Shown here: positions 26,232-35,938 of the stretch, piece by piece
Position numbering within the stretch: the first letter of the stretch is position 1
Layout: every line of letters starts with the position of its first letter
DNA from: Clostridia bacterium
GTDB taxonomy: Bacteria > Bacillota > Clostridia > Oscillospirales > Acutalibacteraceae
Assembly: GCA_017406805.1 (NCBI GenBank)
Contig: JAFQXU010000035.1
Coordinates: 1-64,000, forward strand
Direction of reading: 5' to 3'
DNA length: 64,000 bases
Translations under genes and position numbers: made by a program
The notes under the pieces: generated by a model
What the model saw: only the letters and a program-made list of their open reading frames with translations
Told to the model about the DNA's origin: nothing
The model's database searches: none

Positions 26232-27920
26232 ATGAGCGAAATTGAAAATACTAAAACAGAAGAAATCGGCGCCGACAGTAATTTTATTTTTGAGGCTGTA
26301 AAAAAAGATATTGCTCAAAATGAAAATTTGAAGGAAGGCATTCATACTCGTTTTCCGCCTGAGCCGAACGGTTACCTTCATATTGGCCATGCAAAAGCGA
26401 TTTGTGTGGACTTTGGTGTTGCTAAGAAATTTAACGGGCTTTGCAACCTTAGAATGGACGACACGAACCCCTCTAAAGAAGATGTGGAATATGTGGATTC
26501 CATAAAAGAAGACGTCAAATGGCTTGGGTTTGACTGGGGCGAAAGATTTTACTATGCTTCGGATTATTTTGATATTATGTTCGAAAATGCGTGTAATTTA
26601 ATAAAAAAAGGATTGGCGTACGTTTGCGAACTTAGTCCGGAAGAAGTTAAGAAAAATAGGGGAGATGCCAAAACTCCGGCGGTAAGTCCGTATCGTAACA
26701 GACCAATTTCGGAGAGTTTAGATTTATTTTTGCGAATGAAAAACGGCGAATTCCCCGACGGTAAAATGACACTTAGGGCAAAAATAGATTTATCTTCGGG
26801 CAATTTTAATATGAGGGATCCTGTTATTTACAGAATAAATCATGCCGCTCATCACAGGACTAAAAACAAATGGTGCATTTACCCAATGTATGATTATGCT
26901 CACCCGATTGAAGATATTGCTGAGGGAATAACGCATTCGCTTTGTACGTTGGAATTTGAAGACCACAGACCGCTGTATGATTGGGTGGTAAATAATTTTG
27001 ACACAGATAAAAAGCCCAGGCAGATTGAATTTGCAAGGCTTAATATAAACAACACCGTTATGAGTAAGCGTAAACTTAGAAAATTGGTGGAAGAAGGTTA
27101 TGTGGACGGTTGGGACGACCCAAGACTTCCTACTATTTGTGGCTTAAGAAGGCGTGGATATACCCCAGTATCAATTAGAAATTTTTGCGATAAAATTGGC
27201 GTTTCAAAGGTAATTAGCACGGTGGAATATTCATTTTTGGAGCATTGCCTTAGAGATGATTTAAATTTAAAAGCTACACGTGCAATGGCTGTTCTTAACC
27301 CAATAAAATTAGTTATAACAAATTATCCGGAGGGGAAATCGGAAGAACTGGAAATTGAAAATAATCCTAATGATGAAGCGGCAGGAAAAAGAAAAATCAC
27401 GTTTTCAAGGGAAGTTTACATTGAATCTGATGATTTTGAGGAAGTTCCTCCCAAAAAATATTATAGGCTTTTCCCCGGAAACGAAGTTCGTTTAAAATCG
27501 GCTTATGTAGTAAAATGTACAGGCTGTAAAAAAGATGAAAATGGTAATATTTTGGAAGTTTATGCGAAGTATGACCCAGATTCAAAAGGCGGTAACCCCG
27601 CAGACGGAAGAAAAATTAGGGGTACAATTCATTGGGTTGATGTAAAAACAGCCGTGAATGCTCAGGTTAATTTATACGATAATTTGTTTTTAAGTTCAAA
27701 TCCTGAGCAAGAAGAAGACTTTATAAAAGTTTTAAATCCAAAGTCTTTGGAAATTATAAAAAATTGTAAAGTAGAAAGTTTTTTGAAAAATTCTAAAATA
27801 GGCGAATCTTACCAATTTATGAGGAAAGGGTATTTTTGCCCGGATAAAAAAAGCACAGAAAATAACTTGATTTTTAATCGTAGTGTTGGTCTTAAGGATA
27901 GTTTTAAAATTAGTAAATAA
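26232..27920 (+). CDS. glnS: Glutaminyl-tRNA synthetase
   Basis: 562 residues, full length. Class I synthetase with [31 protein letters not shown], the KMSKS-equivalent VMSKRKL, and the beta-barrel anticodon-binding C-terminus. Charges tRNA-Gln directly. Many Firmicutes instead use GluRS plus GatCAB amidation, so glnS next to gltX is a mildly unusual arrangement that can arise by transfer. AAGGAG SD, ATG start, 12 bp after gltX. Confidence 0.95.
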   Translation: MSEIENTKTEEIGADSNFIFEAVKKDIAQNENLKEGIHTRFPPEPNGYLHIGHAKAICVDFGVAKKFNGLCNLRMDDTNPSKEDVEYVDSIKEDVKWLGFDWGERFYYASDYFDIMFENACNLIKKGLAYVCELSPEEVKKNRGDAKTPAVSPYRNRPISESLDLFLRMKNGEFPDGKMTLRAKIDLSSGNFNMRDPVIYRINHAAHHRTKNKWCIYPMYDYAHPIEDIAEGITHSLCTLEFEDHRPLYDWVVNNFDTDKKPRQIEFARLNINNTVMSKRKLRKLVEEGYVDGWDDPRLPTICGLRRRGYTPVSIRNFCDKIGVSKVISTVEYSFLEHCLRDDLNLKATRAMAVLNPIKLVITNYPEGKSEELEIENNPNDEAAGKRKITFSREVYIESDDFEEVPPKKYYRLFPGNEVRLKSAYVVKCTGCKKDENGNILEVYAKYDPDSKGGNPADGRKIRGTIHWVDVKTAVNAQVNLYDNLFLSSNPEQEEDFIKVLNPKSLEIIKNCKVESFLKNSKIGESYQFMRKGYFCPDKKSTENNLIFNRSVGLKDSFKISK

Positions 27921-27925
27921 TTTAA

Positions 27926-27964
27926 TTGACTTATACATTCATAATATGTTAGACTTTAACATAT
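27926..27964 (+). promoter_or_regulatory. Putative promoter with palindrome before LRR gene
   Basis: TTGACT (27926-27931), 18 bp, then TAGACT (27950-27955). A 7-bp inverted repeat ATATGTT/AACATAT (27944-27950 and 27958-27964) brackets the -10 and could be an operator. Moderate support. Confidence 0.4.
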
Positions 27965-28004
27965 ATTTCTTGGATATATAGATTTTATATTTGGGGGCTT
28001 ATTT

Positions 28005-29021
28005 ATGAAAAGAAAAGCATTAAAAATTTTTTTACCGGTTTTATTTGTTTCGGTTTTATCTATGTTTAACTGTAGCGGCGAAGATTTTGGCAAAGAAGGA
28101 ATTTTGGAAAATGATGTTTCTGAAAGTACAGAGCAGATTTTGAAAGAAGAAGCTTCTCAAACCGATTTTGTTATAGACGAAAGCGGCGTTTTGACTTCTT
28201 ACAAAGGATATGCCAAAAAGGTAGTTATACCGGAAAGAGTAGAAAAGATAAATTTTGGTGTGTTTTTAAGCCATATGGAAATTGAAGAAGTAAGTTTTCC
28301 AAAAAACTTAAAAATGATTGATGAATGCGCTTTTTATGATTGTTCGGGAATAAAACTGCTTAAACTTCCGGATAGTTTAGAAAGAATAGGGCGCTTGGCT
28401 TTTGGGAATTGTGCCGGAGTTACTGAGCTGAACATAGGAAAAAGTTTAAATTTTGTCGATGAATTGTTTGTTTGGGGTTGTAGTAAATTGGGAAAAATTG
28501 AAGTTAGCCCCAAAAATAAACATTATAGCTCTTTAGATGGCATACTTTATAATAAAAAATTAACGGAACTTTGTGTTTGTCCGGAAAATTGTAAAGAAAA
28601 AATTGTAATTCCAAATAGTGTTAGAACTGTTAAAGAATTTTCATTTTTTGAATGTAAAAATTTAAAAGAAGTGGTTTTTGGCAAAAATGTTACATACGTA
28701 GACGAAGGAGCATTCGGTGGTTGTCAAAACTTAAAATTTGTAAAAATGAATAATTCTGTAAAAAAAATTCGCGCAAATGCTTTTGCGGAATGTGCTTCAT
28801 TAGAAAAAATTATTATAGGAGATTCGGTTGTTTCTTTGGGAAATATGGTGTTTTATAATTGTAGCTTACTTAAAGAAGTAACTTTTATATCAAAAGATAT
28901 TGAGCTTGGAAATAAAATTTTTGCAGGATGCTGTAATAACATAAAAATAAAAGCTCCAATAAATTCTACAGCCCAGGCATATGCTGCTAAACACGGCTGC
29001 GAATTTGAAAGTATTAAATAA
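28005..29021 (+). CDS. BspA-type leucine-rich repeat exported protein
   Basis: 338 residues. The N-terminus has a signal sequence (KRKALK, then FLPVLFVSVLSMF) ending at NCSG; the Cys could be lipidated but the preceding residue is not typical of a lipobox. The rest is LRR_5/BspA repeats of about 23 residues: VVIPERVEKIN, FAFYDCSGIKLLKLPDSLERIG-like units with the recurring F..C..L..V pattern. Such proteins bind host or matrix targets and are frequent in protist- and gut-associated bacteria. GGGGG SD, ATG start. Confidence 0.85.
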   Translation: MKRKALKIFLPVLFVSVLSMFNCSGEDFGKEGILENDVSESTEQILKEEASQTDFVIDESGVLTSYKGYAKKVVIPERVEKINFGVFLSHMEIEEVSFPKNLKMIDECAFYDCSGIKLLKLPDSLERIGRLAFGNCAGVTELNIGKSLNFVDELFVWGCSKLGKIEVSPKNKHYSSLDGILYNKKLTELCVCPENCKEKIVIPNSVRTVKEFSFFECKNLKEVVFGKNVTYVDEGAFGGCQNLKFVKMNNSVKKIRANAFAECASLEKIIIGDSVVSLGNMVFYNCSLLKEVTFISKDIELGNKIFAGCCNNIKIKAPINSTAQAYAAKHGCEFESIK

Positions 29022-29062
29022 AAATTTCTATATTTTATATAAAATAATTTTTAAATTAATTA

Positions 29063-29091
29063 TTTACATTTTTTAAAATAACTGTTATAAT
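29063..29091 (+). promoter_or_regulatory. Strong promoter of ATP/ADP translocase
   Basis: TTTACA (29063-29068), 17 bp, TATAAT (29086-29091), with TG one base before the -10 (29083-29084), so both -35 and extended -10 elements are present. Confidence 0.8.
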
Positions 29092-29155
29092 AGATCAGTA
29101 AGACTATTCTTAAAATAGACTGTAAAATAAATTTAAAGCTTTTACTGGTCTATTA
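29088..29155. repeat. 14-bp inverted repeat in translocase promoter/leader
   Basis: Arm 29088-29101 is the reverse complement of 29142-29155 with one G-T change, spaced 40 bp. The upstream arm overlaps the -10 and predicted start point. A second small hairpin (CTATT/AATAG, 29104-29118) lies between. Confidence 0.6.
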
Positions 29156-29185
29156 ATTTAAAATTATGAAAGGATTGAAAGTTTT

Positions 29186-30697
29186 ATGAAAGACGCAAAC
29201 CCTGCGGGTTCTGCCAAAGCTACTGAGTTTAGCCCACTTAGATCAGCTTTATTCCCGGTTCACGGCTATGAAATGAAAAAGTTCTTTTCAATGAGTTTAC
29301 TCATGTTTTTCATTTTATTTGTTTACACAATGGTAAGGGATCTTAAAGATCCACTAATACAGTATTATGCGGTTTTGGGCGGCCCCGAACTTATTGCTCA
29401 GCTTAAGTTCTTTTTCGTAATGCCTGCTGCATTTTTACTCGTTATGCTTTATTCGTTTTTAATTAATAAATTCGGATTTAATAAAACATTTTACATATTA
29501 ATCACGTCGTTTTTATCGTTTTATGTAGTGTTTTTGCTGTTTTTATTTCCAAGCAGAGCTTACATACACCCAAATGAAGCAACTGTTAAAGCAATGCAAG
29601 CTGCTTGGCCTTCATTCCTTTATTGGACAGTTCCATGCATAACGAACTGGTCATTTACATTATTTTATGTGTTCTCAGAACTCTGGGGGACAATAGCAAT
29701 TTCTTCACTATTCTGGCAATTTGCTTACAAAGCAACAATGAAAAACGAAGTTAAAAGATTCTTTGGTCTTTATGCCGTAATAGGAAACGTTGGTGTTACA
29801 CTTTCCGGTTTCTTACTTAAATTTATTTCCAGCAACTTTAAAGGCGAAAAATCCTTATATATCTGTGTTACATCAAGTATTATTTGTGGCTTGATTGCAA
29901 TAGTACTTTTCTGGTATGTTAACAATATTGTACTTAAAGACCCAAGATATTTTGATGCAAGTCAAGTAAAAGAAAAGAAGAAAAAAGAAAAAGTCGGCGT
30001 TATGGACGGGATTAAATTCCTTTTCAAATCACCATATTTACTGCTTATCAGCGCAATTGTTATATGTTATGGTGTTGCAATTAACTTTGCTGAAGTTATT
30101 TGGAAAGCATATATGAGAATATACTTCCCGGACCCAAACCAATATCAAGCAATGATGGGAAATCTTTCTATACTTGTAGGTATTTTAACTATTGTTGCTT
30201 CTGTTATCGGTCAGAATATTATTAGAAAAACAAAATGGAGAACAGCCGCTTTGGTTCCGGCCGTAATTCTTGGAGTGTTTGGCGGAATTTTCTTCGGCAT
30301 AGTTCTTTACGGAAATTATGTTTCCACAATGATTTTTGGATTAAACTTTGTTGCTCTTGCGGTTTGGTTTGGAATGGCCCAAGATGCACTTTCAAAGAGC
30401 GTAAAATATTGCTTGTTTGACGCCACAAAGAATATGGCATATCTCCCGCTTGATTCAGAAACAAGAGCAAAAGGTCAAGCAGCGGTTGAAGTTATTGGTG
30501 GCCGTGCGGGTAAAGCCGGTTCTTCCTTAATTCAAAACATTTTAACGGGAGTTATAAGCGCAGGATCCAAATTAACCAGTCACGTTGGAACAATTTTTGT
30601 AATATTTGCTATCACCGCAATCGGTTGGGTATGTTCAGTATTTAACCTTAGCAAAAAATATGAGAAAAAAGTTGCAGAAAAAAACGAAGCTGAATAA
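29186..30697 (+). CDS. tlc: ATP/ADP translocase (NTT/Tlc family)
   Basis: 503 residues with about 12 membrane segments. The N-terminus and first loops are typical of the nucleotide transporter family: FFSMSLLMFFILFVYTMVRDLKD split by YYAVLGGPELIAQLKFFF, then SELWGTIAISSLFWQFA, FGLYAVIGNVGVTLSG and SVKYCLFDATKNMAYLPLD, RGKAG-type GGRAGKAGSS. Such carriers exchange host ATP for bacterial ADP, or import nucleotides, in Chlamydiae, Rickettsiales and other intracellular bacteria. Substrate and direction cannot be read here. Strong promoter, own terminator, directly upstream of the ribosomal operon. Confidence 0.93.
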   Translation: MKDANPAGSAKATEFSPLRSALFPVHGYEMKKFFSMSLLMFFILFVYTMVRDLKDPLIQYYAVLGGPELIAQLKFFFVMPAAFLLVMLYSFLINKFGFNKTFYILITSFLSFYVVFLLFLFPSRAYIHPNEATVKAMQAAWPSFLYWTVPCITNWSFTLFYVFSELWGTIAISSLFWQFAYKATMKNEVKRFFGLYAVIGNVGVTLSGFLLKFISSNFKGEKSLYICVTSSIICGLIAIVLFWYVNNIVLKDPRYFDASQVKEKKKKEKVGVMDGIKFLFKSPYLLLISAIVICYGVAINFAEVIWKAYMRIYFPDPNQYQAMMGNLSILVGILTIVASVIGQNIIRKTKWRTAALVPAVILGVFGGIFFGIVLYGNYVSTMIFGLNFVALAVWFGMAQDALSKSVKYCLFDATKNMAYLPLDSETRAKGQAAVEVIGGRAGKAGSSLIQNILTGVISAGSKLTSHVGTIFVIFAITAIGWVCSVFNLSKKYEKKVAEKNEAE

Positions 30698-30713
30698 TAA
30701 TAAATTTTTAAAG

Positions 30714-30742
30714 TGGTTACCGGTTTTGGTAACCATTTTTTT
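30714..30742 (+). terminator. Terminator after translocase
   Basis: TGGTTACC (30714-30721) pairs with GGTAACCA (30728-30735) around GGTTTT, followed by seven T. Confidence 0.9.
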
Positions 30743-30778
30743 ATTTGCAAAAATATTAGAAAAAAATGAAATAAAAAC

Positions 30779-30807
30779 TTGATTTTTTAAAAATAATATG
30801 TTATTAT
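30779..30807 (+). promoter_or_regulatory. Promoter of ribosomal protein operon
   Basis: TTGATT (30779-30784), 17 bp, TATTAT (30802-30807). It precedes a leader of about 280 nt. Confidence 0.6.
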
Positions 30808-30840
30808 ATATTGGTACGACTGCAAATGATATGCGTTGAA

Positions 30841-31092
30841 GCGGGAGGTTGCAGCATTTTTGCTGGTTTTTCCGTGGAGTATGTCCGATTTTAAACCGGG
30901 CGAAAATTTTAAAAGTTTTTAAATCAAATTACATATTGAAGTTTGCTTTAAAACATATTACTTTTAAATTTTCCGGGTTAAACTAAGGTTTATCCGCTTT
31001 TTATTTGAAGCAGATTTTGAAACACCCGGACGAGTTGACTATTTAAAAGTAAGCCGCCCACCACTAATAAATTCAGTAAGGAGGCGATTTAA
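30841..31092 (+). promoter_or_regulatory. Structured leader of the rpsJ operon
   Basis: This gene-free stretch holds a small hairpin (CAGC/GCTG, 30852-30865) and a segment B (30958-30979) that can pair in two exclusive ways. Upstream, 30961-30979 pairs with 30894-30915 (about 18 bp with interruptions). Downstream, 30958-30969 pairs perfectly with 31041-31052 (12 bp) and 30973-30977 with 31025-31029. GCCGCC (31053-31058) could also partly cover the SD AAGGAGG. This suggests attenuation or ribosomal-protein autoregulation; I cannot assign an Rfam family by eye. Confidence 0.65.
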
Positions 31093-31404
31093 ATGGCAGT
31101 CAAAGAAAAAATCAGAATTAGAATTAAGGGTTATGATGTGAAACTTGTAGATGCAGCATCTCAAAAGATCATTCAAACCGCAACAAGAACGGGTTCTAAA
31201 GTCTCGGGGCCGGTACCGTTACCAACCGAGAAGCAAGTCGTAACAATTCTCCGTTCGGTTCACGTTAATAAAGACAGTCGTGAGCAGTTTGAAATGAGAA
31301 CTCATAAGAGATTAATCGACATCTTAAGACCTTCAAACAAAACCGTTGATTCTATGATGAATCTTGAACTCCCTGCAGGTGTTGAAATAGAAATTAAACT
31401 TTAA
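31093..31404 (+). CDS. rpsJ: 30S ribosomal protein S10
   Basis: 103 residues, normal length. Contains [16 protein letters not shown], the [10 protein letters not shown] loop (S10 residues that contact 16S rRNA) and [22 protein letters not shown]10 also partners NusB in antitermination. First gene of the S10-spc-alpha run, with AAGGAGG SD and ATG. In many Firmicutes str-operon genes or tuf lie just upstream; here the translocase does. Confidence 0.97.
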   Translation: MAVKEKIRIRIKGYDVKLVDAASQKIIQTATRTGSKVSGPVPLPTEKQVVTILRSVHVNKDSREQFEMRTHKRLIDILRPSNKTVDSMMNLELPAGVEIEIKL

Positions 31405-31476
31405 TTCAACGAACATGTAGACGGGGTCATGTTGGCAGAATGTCAACCAATAACCTAAAATCAGGAGGAAAAAATC

Positions 31477-32109
31477 ATGAAGAAAGCAATTCTAGGTAAA
31501 AAAATTGGAATGACTCAAATTTTTGATGAAAATGGTAAAGTCGTTCCGGTGACTGTTGTTGAAGCAGGTCCGTGCGTTGTATCGCAGAAAAAGACCGTGG
31601 AAACAGACGGTTACGATGCAGTTCAAATCGGTTTTGGAGATTTAAGACCGAAACTGGTTAACAAGCCAATGAAAGGACATTTTGACAAATCAGATATTGC
31701 ACCGAAAAGAGTGCTTAGAGAATGCCGTTTTGACGACATAAGCACATATAATGTCGGCGATATAATCAAAGCAGATGTTTTTGAAAATGGCGACAAGATC
31801 GACATAGTCGGTACAAGCAAAGGTAAAGGATATGCAGGTGTTATTAAACGCTGGAATTTCAGACGTTTAAAAGAAACACATGGTAGCGGACCTGTTGTAC
31901 GTAAAGGTGGTTCGATTGGTGCATGTTCAGATCCGTCAAGAGTATTTAAGGGCAAGAAAATGTCCGGACATCTCGGTGCGGAAAGAGTAACGGTTCAGAA
32001 TTTAAAAATCGTTAAAGTTGATGTAGAAAATAATTTGATTGCAATAAAAGGTGCAGTTCCCGGGCCAAATGGCGGAATAGTGCTTATTTGCGACAGCGTT
32101 AAAGCTTAA
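31477..32109 (+). CDS. rplC: 50S ribosomal protein L3
   Basis: 210 residues. [31 protein letters not shown] is the usual N-terminus; the long loop with [31 protein letters not shown] reaches the peptidyl transferase centre. It is an early assembly protein of domain VI of 23S rRNA. The 72-bp gap after rpsJ holds a 6-bp hairpin AACATG/CATGTT (31412-31433) and an AGGAGG SD. Confidence 0.97.
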   Translation: MKKAILGKKIGMTQIFDENGKVVPVTVVEAGPCVVSQKKTVETDGYDAVQIGFGDLRPKLVNKPMKGHFDKSDIAPKRVLRECRFDDISTYNVGDIIKADVFENGDKIDIVGTSKGKGYAGVIKRWNFRRLKETHGSGPVVRKGGSIGACSDPSRVFKGKKMSGHLGAERVTVQNLKIVKVDVENNLIAIKGAVPGPNGGIVLICDSVKA

Positions 32110-32126
32110 GGAAGGAGGAATTGTAA

Positions 32127-32750
32127 ATGCCTAGTATAGCAGTGCTTGATATAGCAGGTAAAGAGGTTGGAAGTATTGAATTACCGGATAGCATATTTTC
32201 GATTACACCCAATAATTCAGTTATGCATGATGTGGTTGTAAATCATCTTGCAAATATGCGTCAAGGAACACAAAGCGCACTCACACGTTCGGAAGTTTCC
32301 GGCGGCGGAAGAAAGCCATGGAGACAAAAAGGAACAGGCCATGCACGTCAAGGTTCCATAAGAGCTCCTCAGTGGAGACACGGTGGTGTAGTTTTTGCAC
32401 CAAAACCGCGTGATTACAGCTACAGCGTAAACAAAAAAGTCAGACGTTTGGCTATGAAGTCTGCATTTTCCAGTAAAATGCTTAGCAGCGACATAATAGT
32501 TCTTGATTCTTTACAAATGGAAGAATATAAAACCAAAACAGTTGCTAATGCTTTAAGTGCAATAGGTGTAGAAAAGAAAGCACTTATAGTGTTGCCGGAA
32601 TTGGACGACAAAATTATTAAATCAGCAAGAAATTTAAAAGGCATAAAAACATCACAAGTAAATACACTTAATGTTTACGACATTTTGAACGCAAATAAAT
32701 TAGTAATACTTAAAGATGCAGTTGCTAAAATCGAGGAGGTGTATGCATAA
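32127..32750 (+). CDS. rplD: 50S ribosomal protein L4
   Basis: 207 residues. Typical blocks are MRQGTQSALTRSEVSGGGRKPWRQKGTGHARQGS, the extended loop lining the exit tunnel, and RAPQWRHGGVVFAPKPRDYSY. In several bacteria L4 represses its own S10 operon, which fits the structured leader upstream, though the mechanism here is unproven. Strong AAGGAGG SD; the stop overlaps the rplW start by one base. Confidence 0.97.
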   Translation: MPSIAVLDIAGKEVGSIELPDSIFSITPNNSVMHDVVVNHLANMRQGTQSALTRSEVSGGGRKPWRQKGTGHARQGSIRAPQWRHGGVVFAPKPRDYSYSVNKKVRRLAMKSAFSSKMLSSDIIVLDSLQMEEYKTKTVANALSAIGVEKKALIVLPELDDKIIKSARNLKGIKTSQVNTLNVYDILNANKLVILKDAVAKIEEVYA

Positions 32751-33040
32751 TGTTGGCACATGATATAATTATTCGCCCCATTGTTACAGAAAAAACAATG
32801 ACAGGTATGCCGAGTAAAAAATACACCTTTGAAGTTGCAAAAAATGCAAACAAAATTGAAATTGCAAAAGCGGTTGAAGAAGTATTTAAAGTAAAAGTTG
32901 CTAAAGTCAGCACACTTCACGTTAGAGGAAGATTTCGCCGTCAAGGCAAATTTTCGGGTTATACACCATCTTGGAAAAAAGCTTACGTAACCCTAACGCC
33001 GGAAAGCAAAGCGATTGAATTCTTTGAAGGCATGATTTAA
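32750..33040 (+). CDS. rplW: 50S ribosomal protein L23
   Basis: 96 residues. IIRPIVTEKTM, KYTFEVAKNANKIEIAKAVEEVFKVKV and the GRFRRQGKFSGYTPSWKKAYVTL loop are characteristic. L23 sits at the tunnel exit and binds trigger factor and SRP. Translationally coupled to rplD (ATGA-like overlap, TAATG). Confidence 0.96.
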   Translation: MLAHDIIIRPIVTEKTMTGMPSKKYTFEVAKNANKIEIAKAVEEVFKVKVAKVSTLHVRGRFRRQGKFSGYTPSWKKAYVTLTPESKAIEFFEGMI

Positions 33041-33063
33041 TAAAATTATTAAAAAGCAGCGTA

Positions 33064-33080
33064 AGGAGGAGTCAGCCTCC
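33064..33080 (+). other. SD/anti-SD hairpin between rplW and rplB
   Basis: GGAGG (33065-33069) pairs with CCTCC (33076-33080), extendable by GCG/CGC. The true rplB SD (AAGGAG, about 33097-33102) is further on. This may be a decoy or a regulatory stem. Confidence 0.5.
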
Positions 33081-33112
33081 GCAAAGCTTAACTTTTAAGG
33101 AGAGTGAATTAA

Positions 33113-33946
33113 TTGGCAATTAAAAATTATAAACCGACCACAGCGTCAAGACGTAATATGTCGGTTACAGATTATTCAGAATTATCAAAAGTAGCGCCGG
33201 AAAAAAGCTTATTGCTTCCTATGAACAAAAAAGCAGGACGCAACAGCTACGGCCGCATAACAGTTCGTCACAGAGGCGGCGGAAATCGTAGAAAATACCG
33301 CATTATAGATTTTAAACGTCAAAAATTTGATGTTCCGGGTAAAGTTTTAACCCTTGAGTACGATCCGAACCGTTCTTCACATATTGCACTTGTTGAATAT
33401 GCCGACGGCGAAAAAAGATACATTATTGCACCGGAAGGATTAACAGTTGGCCAAGAAATTATGGCAGGAACCGAAGCAGACATTAAAGTGGGTAACGCGC
33501 TTCCTCTTTCCAGCATTTCGGTTGGTACATTTGTTCATAACGTTGAACTTCACCCCGGAAAAGGTGCACAGCTTGCAAGAGCAGCAGGAAACATGGCACA
33601 GTTAATGGCAAAAGAAGGCAAACTTGCACTTTTAAGACTTCCTTCGGGAGAACTTAGGAATGTTCCTGCTGAGTGTATGGCATCTATTGGTCAAGTTGGA
33701 AATATTGACCACGAAAATGTAAAGATCGGTAAAGCCGGCCGTAAACGTAATATGGGCTGGAGGCCGCAAGTAAGAGGTTCCGTCATGAATCCATGCGATC
33801 ACCCGCACGGTGGTGGTGAAGGTAAATCACCAATCGGACGTCCAGGTCCTACAACACCTTGGGGTAAACCTGCACTTGGATATAAGACAAGAGCTAAGAA
33901 AAAAGCTTCAAATAAATTTATAGTAAAACGCAGAAACAGCAAATAA
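33113..33946 (+). CDS. rplB: 50S ribosomal protein L2
   Basis: 277 residues, full length. [34 protein letters not shown], the RNA-binding core, and [32 protein letters not shown], which carries the conserved His required for peptidyl transferase activity, are intact. Start is TTG at 33113 behind AAGGAG. Confidence 0.97.
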   Translation: MAIKNYKPTTASRRNMSVTDYSELSKVAPEKSLLLPMNKKAGRNSYGRITVRHRGGGNRRKYRIIDFKRQKFDVPGKVLTLEYDPNRSSHIALVEYADGEKRYIIAPEGLTVGQEIMAGTEADIKVGNALPLSSISVGTFVHNVELHPGKGAQLARAAGNMAQLMAKEGKLALLRLPSGELRNVPAECMASIGQVGNIDHENVKIGKAGRKRNMGWRPQVRGSVMNPCDHPHGGGEGKSPIGRPGPTTPWGKPALGYKTRAKKKASNKFIVKRRNSK

Positions 33947-33968
33947 TTAGGGAAAGGAGTGCATCGCG

Positions 33969-34247
33969 TTGAGTAGAAGTTTAAAAAAAGCACCTTTTGT
34001 ACAACCGGTTCTATTAGAAAGAGTTAAAAAACTTAACAAATCCGGAGAAAAAAAGATTCTAAAAACATGGAGCAGAGCATCAACAATTTTCCCTGAATTT
34101 GTAGGGCATACATTTGCTGTTCATGATGGACGCAAACACGTTCCGGTGTATGTAACCGAAGATATGGTTGGTCATAAATTAGGTGAGTTTGCACCTACAA
34201 GAACTTTTAAAGGCCATGCCGGATCGAAAACAACAGCTAAAAAATAA
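33969..34247 (+). CDS. rpsS: 30S ribosomal protein S19
   Basis: 92 residues. [67 protein letters not shown] is the complete S19 pattern. It binds the 16S head with S13. Start is TTG at 33969 with an AAAGGAG SD. Confidence 0.96.
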   Translation: MSRSLKKAPFVQPVLLERVKKLNKSGEKKILKTWSRASTIFPEFVGHTFAVHDGRKHVPVYVTEDMVGHKLGEFAPTRTFKGHAGSKTTAKK

Positions 34248-34268
34248 TTCTCGAAAGGAGTTGTAATC

Positions 34269-34604
34269 ATGGAAGCAAAAGCACATTTAAGATATGCTCG
34301 TATTTCGCCGCGAAAAGTTTCGGTTGTTCTTGATTTAATAAGAAACAAACCTGTGGAATACGCCATGGCAGTTCTTAAAAACACAAGAAAATCAGCTTGT
34401 GAGTACCTTGAAAAACTGCTTAAATCAGCTATGGCAAATGCGGTAAACAATTATCAAATGGACGCTTCGAATCTTTACGTTTCAGAATGTTTTGTATGTC
34501 CGGGCCCGATTTTAAAAAGAATTAGGCCAATGTCTAAAGGTAGAGCATACAGAATAGAAAAAAGAAGCTCTCATGTTACTATAGTTTTAAAAGAAAAAAA
34601 TTAG
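34269..34604 (+). CDS. rplV: 50S ribosomal protein L22
   Basis: 111 residues. AHLRYARISPRKVSVVLDLIRNKPVEYAM and the C-terminal GPILKRIRPMSKGRAYRIEKRSSHVTIVL hairpin that lines the exit tunnel (macrolide resistance hot spot) are present. AAAGGAG SD, ATG start, 21 bp after rpsS. Confidence 0.96.
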   Translation: MEAKAHLRYARISPRKVSVVLDLIRNKPVEYAMAVLKNTRKSACEYLEKLLKSAMANAVNNYQMDASNLYVSECFVCPGPILKRIRPMSKGRAYRIEKRSSHVTIVLKEKN

Positions 34605-34622
34605 TGGAAAAGGAGGTTAACT

Positions 34623-35312
34623 ATGGGGCAAAAAGTAAATCCGCACGGTCTTCGTGTTGGTGTAATTAACAATTGGGATTCACGTTGGTTTGTTAAGAAA
34701 AAAGATTTTGCTGATGCATTAGTAGAAGATTACAAAATTCGTAAAATTCTTCTTAAAAAACTCAGCGCAGCAGGAGTTCCAAAAATTGAAATCGAAAGAG
34801 ATAGCACAAAAGTGCGTCTTCACATTCACTGTGCTAAACCGGGTATTGTAATCGGTAAAGGCGGCACAGAGATCGAAAAATTAAAAGCATTTTGCGAAAA
34901 AATTATTAAAAAACCTGTAGTTATTAACATCGTTGAAATTAAAAATTCAGACTTAAATGCAAAATTAGTGGCTGAAGGAATAGCTATGCAGCTTGAAAAG
35001 AGAGTTTCGTTCAGACGCGCTCTTAAACAAGCAATGGGTCGTTCAATGAAATCCGGAGCAAAAGGCATTAAAACACAAGTTTCCGGAAGACTCGGAGGAG
35101 CAGAAATCGCAAGAACCGAACATTATCATGAGGGAACAATCCCGCTTCAAACAATCAGAGCTGATATTGATTACGGTTTTGCAGAAGCTGCGACCACCTA
35201 TGGAATTATTGGTGTAAAAGTTTGGATTTATAAAGGTGAAGTTTTATCTAACGCACCAAAAAAAGAAGTTTCGAAAGGGGGCAATAAAGATGCTGTTGCC
35301 GAAAAGAACTAA
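34623..35312 (+). CDS. rpsC: 30S ribosomal protein S3
   Basis: 229 residues. [14 protein letters not shown], the KH-domain GKGG motif in [13 protein letters not shown], and the C-terminal [38 protein letters not shown] are intact. It lines the mRNA entry tunnel and helps helicase activity. Its last 23 nt overlap the start of rplP, a larger overlap than elsewhere in the operon. Confidence 0.97.
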   Translation: MGQKVNPHGLRVGVINNWDSRWFVKKKDFADALVEDYKIRKILLKKLSAAGVPKIEIERDSTKVRLHIHCAKPGIVIGKGGTEIEKLKAFCEKIIKKPVVINIVEIKNSDLNAKLVAEGIAMQLEKRVSFRRALKQAMGRSMKSGAKGIKTQVSGRLGGAEIARTEHYHEGTIPLQTIRADIDYGFAEAATTYGIIGVKVWIYKGEVLSNAPKKEVSKGGNKDAVAEKN

Positions 35313-35715
35313 GTACAGAAAAGTGCATCGCGGAAGAATGACCGGACGCGCAACCAGAGGAAACAAAGTTTCTAACGGTGAATTCGGGCTTCAGGCTTTA
35401 GAACCCGCTTGGATAACTTCTAATCAAATAGAAGCTGCTCGTGTTGCTATGACAAGGTTCTGCAAAAGAGCAGGAAAAGTTTGGATAAAAATTTTCCCGG
35501 ATAAGCCGATTACAAAAAAACCTGCCGAAACTCGTATGGGTAAAGGTAAAGGTTCGCCGGAATTCTGGGTAGCAGTTGTAAAACCCGGAAGAGTAATGTT
35601 TGAAATTGGCGAAATTCCGGAAGAAACAGCAAAAGAAGCAATGCGTTTGGCAGCAAATAAATTGCCAATTAAGTGCAAATTCATAAGAAAACAAGAAACG
35701 GATGGTGAGGTGTAA
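35290..35715 (+). CDS. rplP: 50S ribosomal protein L16
   Basis: 141 residues. [79 protein letters not shown] are diagnostic. L16 organises the A-site region. An ATG at 35236 is in frame but lies well inside rpsC; AAAGGGGG before ATG 35290 fixes the start. TAATG coupling with rpmC. Confidence 0.96.
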   Translation: MLLPKRTKYRKVHRGRMTGRATRGNKVSNGEFGLQALEPAWITSNQIEAARVAMTRFCKRAGKVWIKIFPDKPITKKPAETRMGKGKGSPEFWVAVVKPGRVMFEIGEIPEETAKEAMRLAANKLPIKCKFIRKQETDGEV

Positions 35716-35921
35716 TGAAAATTTCAGAAATAAGAAATTTAAATGAGAATGATTTAAAAACTAAACTCAAAGACCTTAAATCCGAACTTTTTAACCTTAG
35801 GTTTCAACTTGCTATAAATCAGCTTGAAAATCCTATGCGTATAAGAGCAGTTAAAAAAGACATCGCAAGAGTACAAACAATTCTTCGCGAAAAAGAACTT
35901 AGCGCAACCGCTGAGGCTTAA
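35715..35921 (+). CDS. rpmC: 50S ribosomal protein L29
   Basis: 68 residues, two helices: [29 protein letters not shown] and [18 protein letters not shown]. It lies near the exit tunnel beside L23. Start ATG shares a base with the rplP stop; GAGGTG SD. Confidence 0.95.
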   Translation: MKISEIRNLNENDLKTKLKDLKSELFNLRFQLAINQLENPMRIRAVKKDIARVQTILREKELSATAEA

Positions 35922-35938
35922 TGGAAGGAGGACTTACT

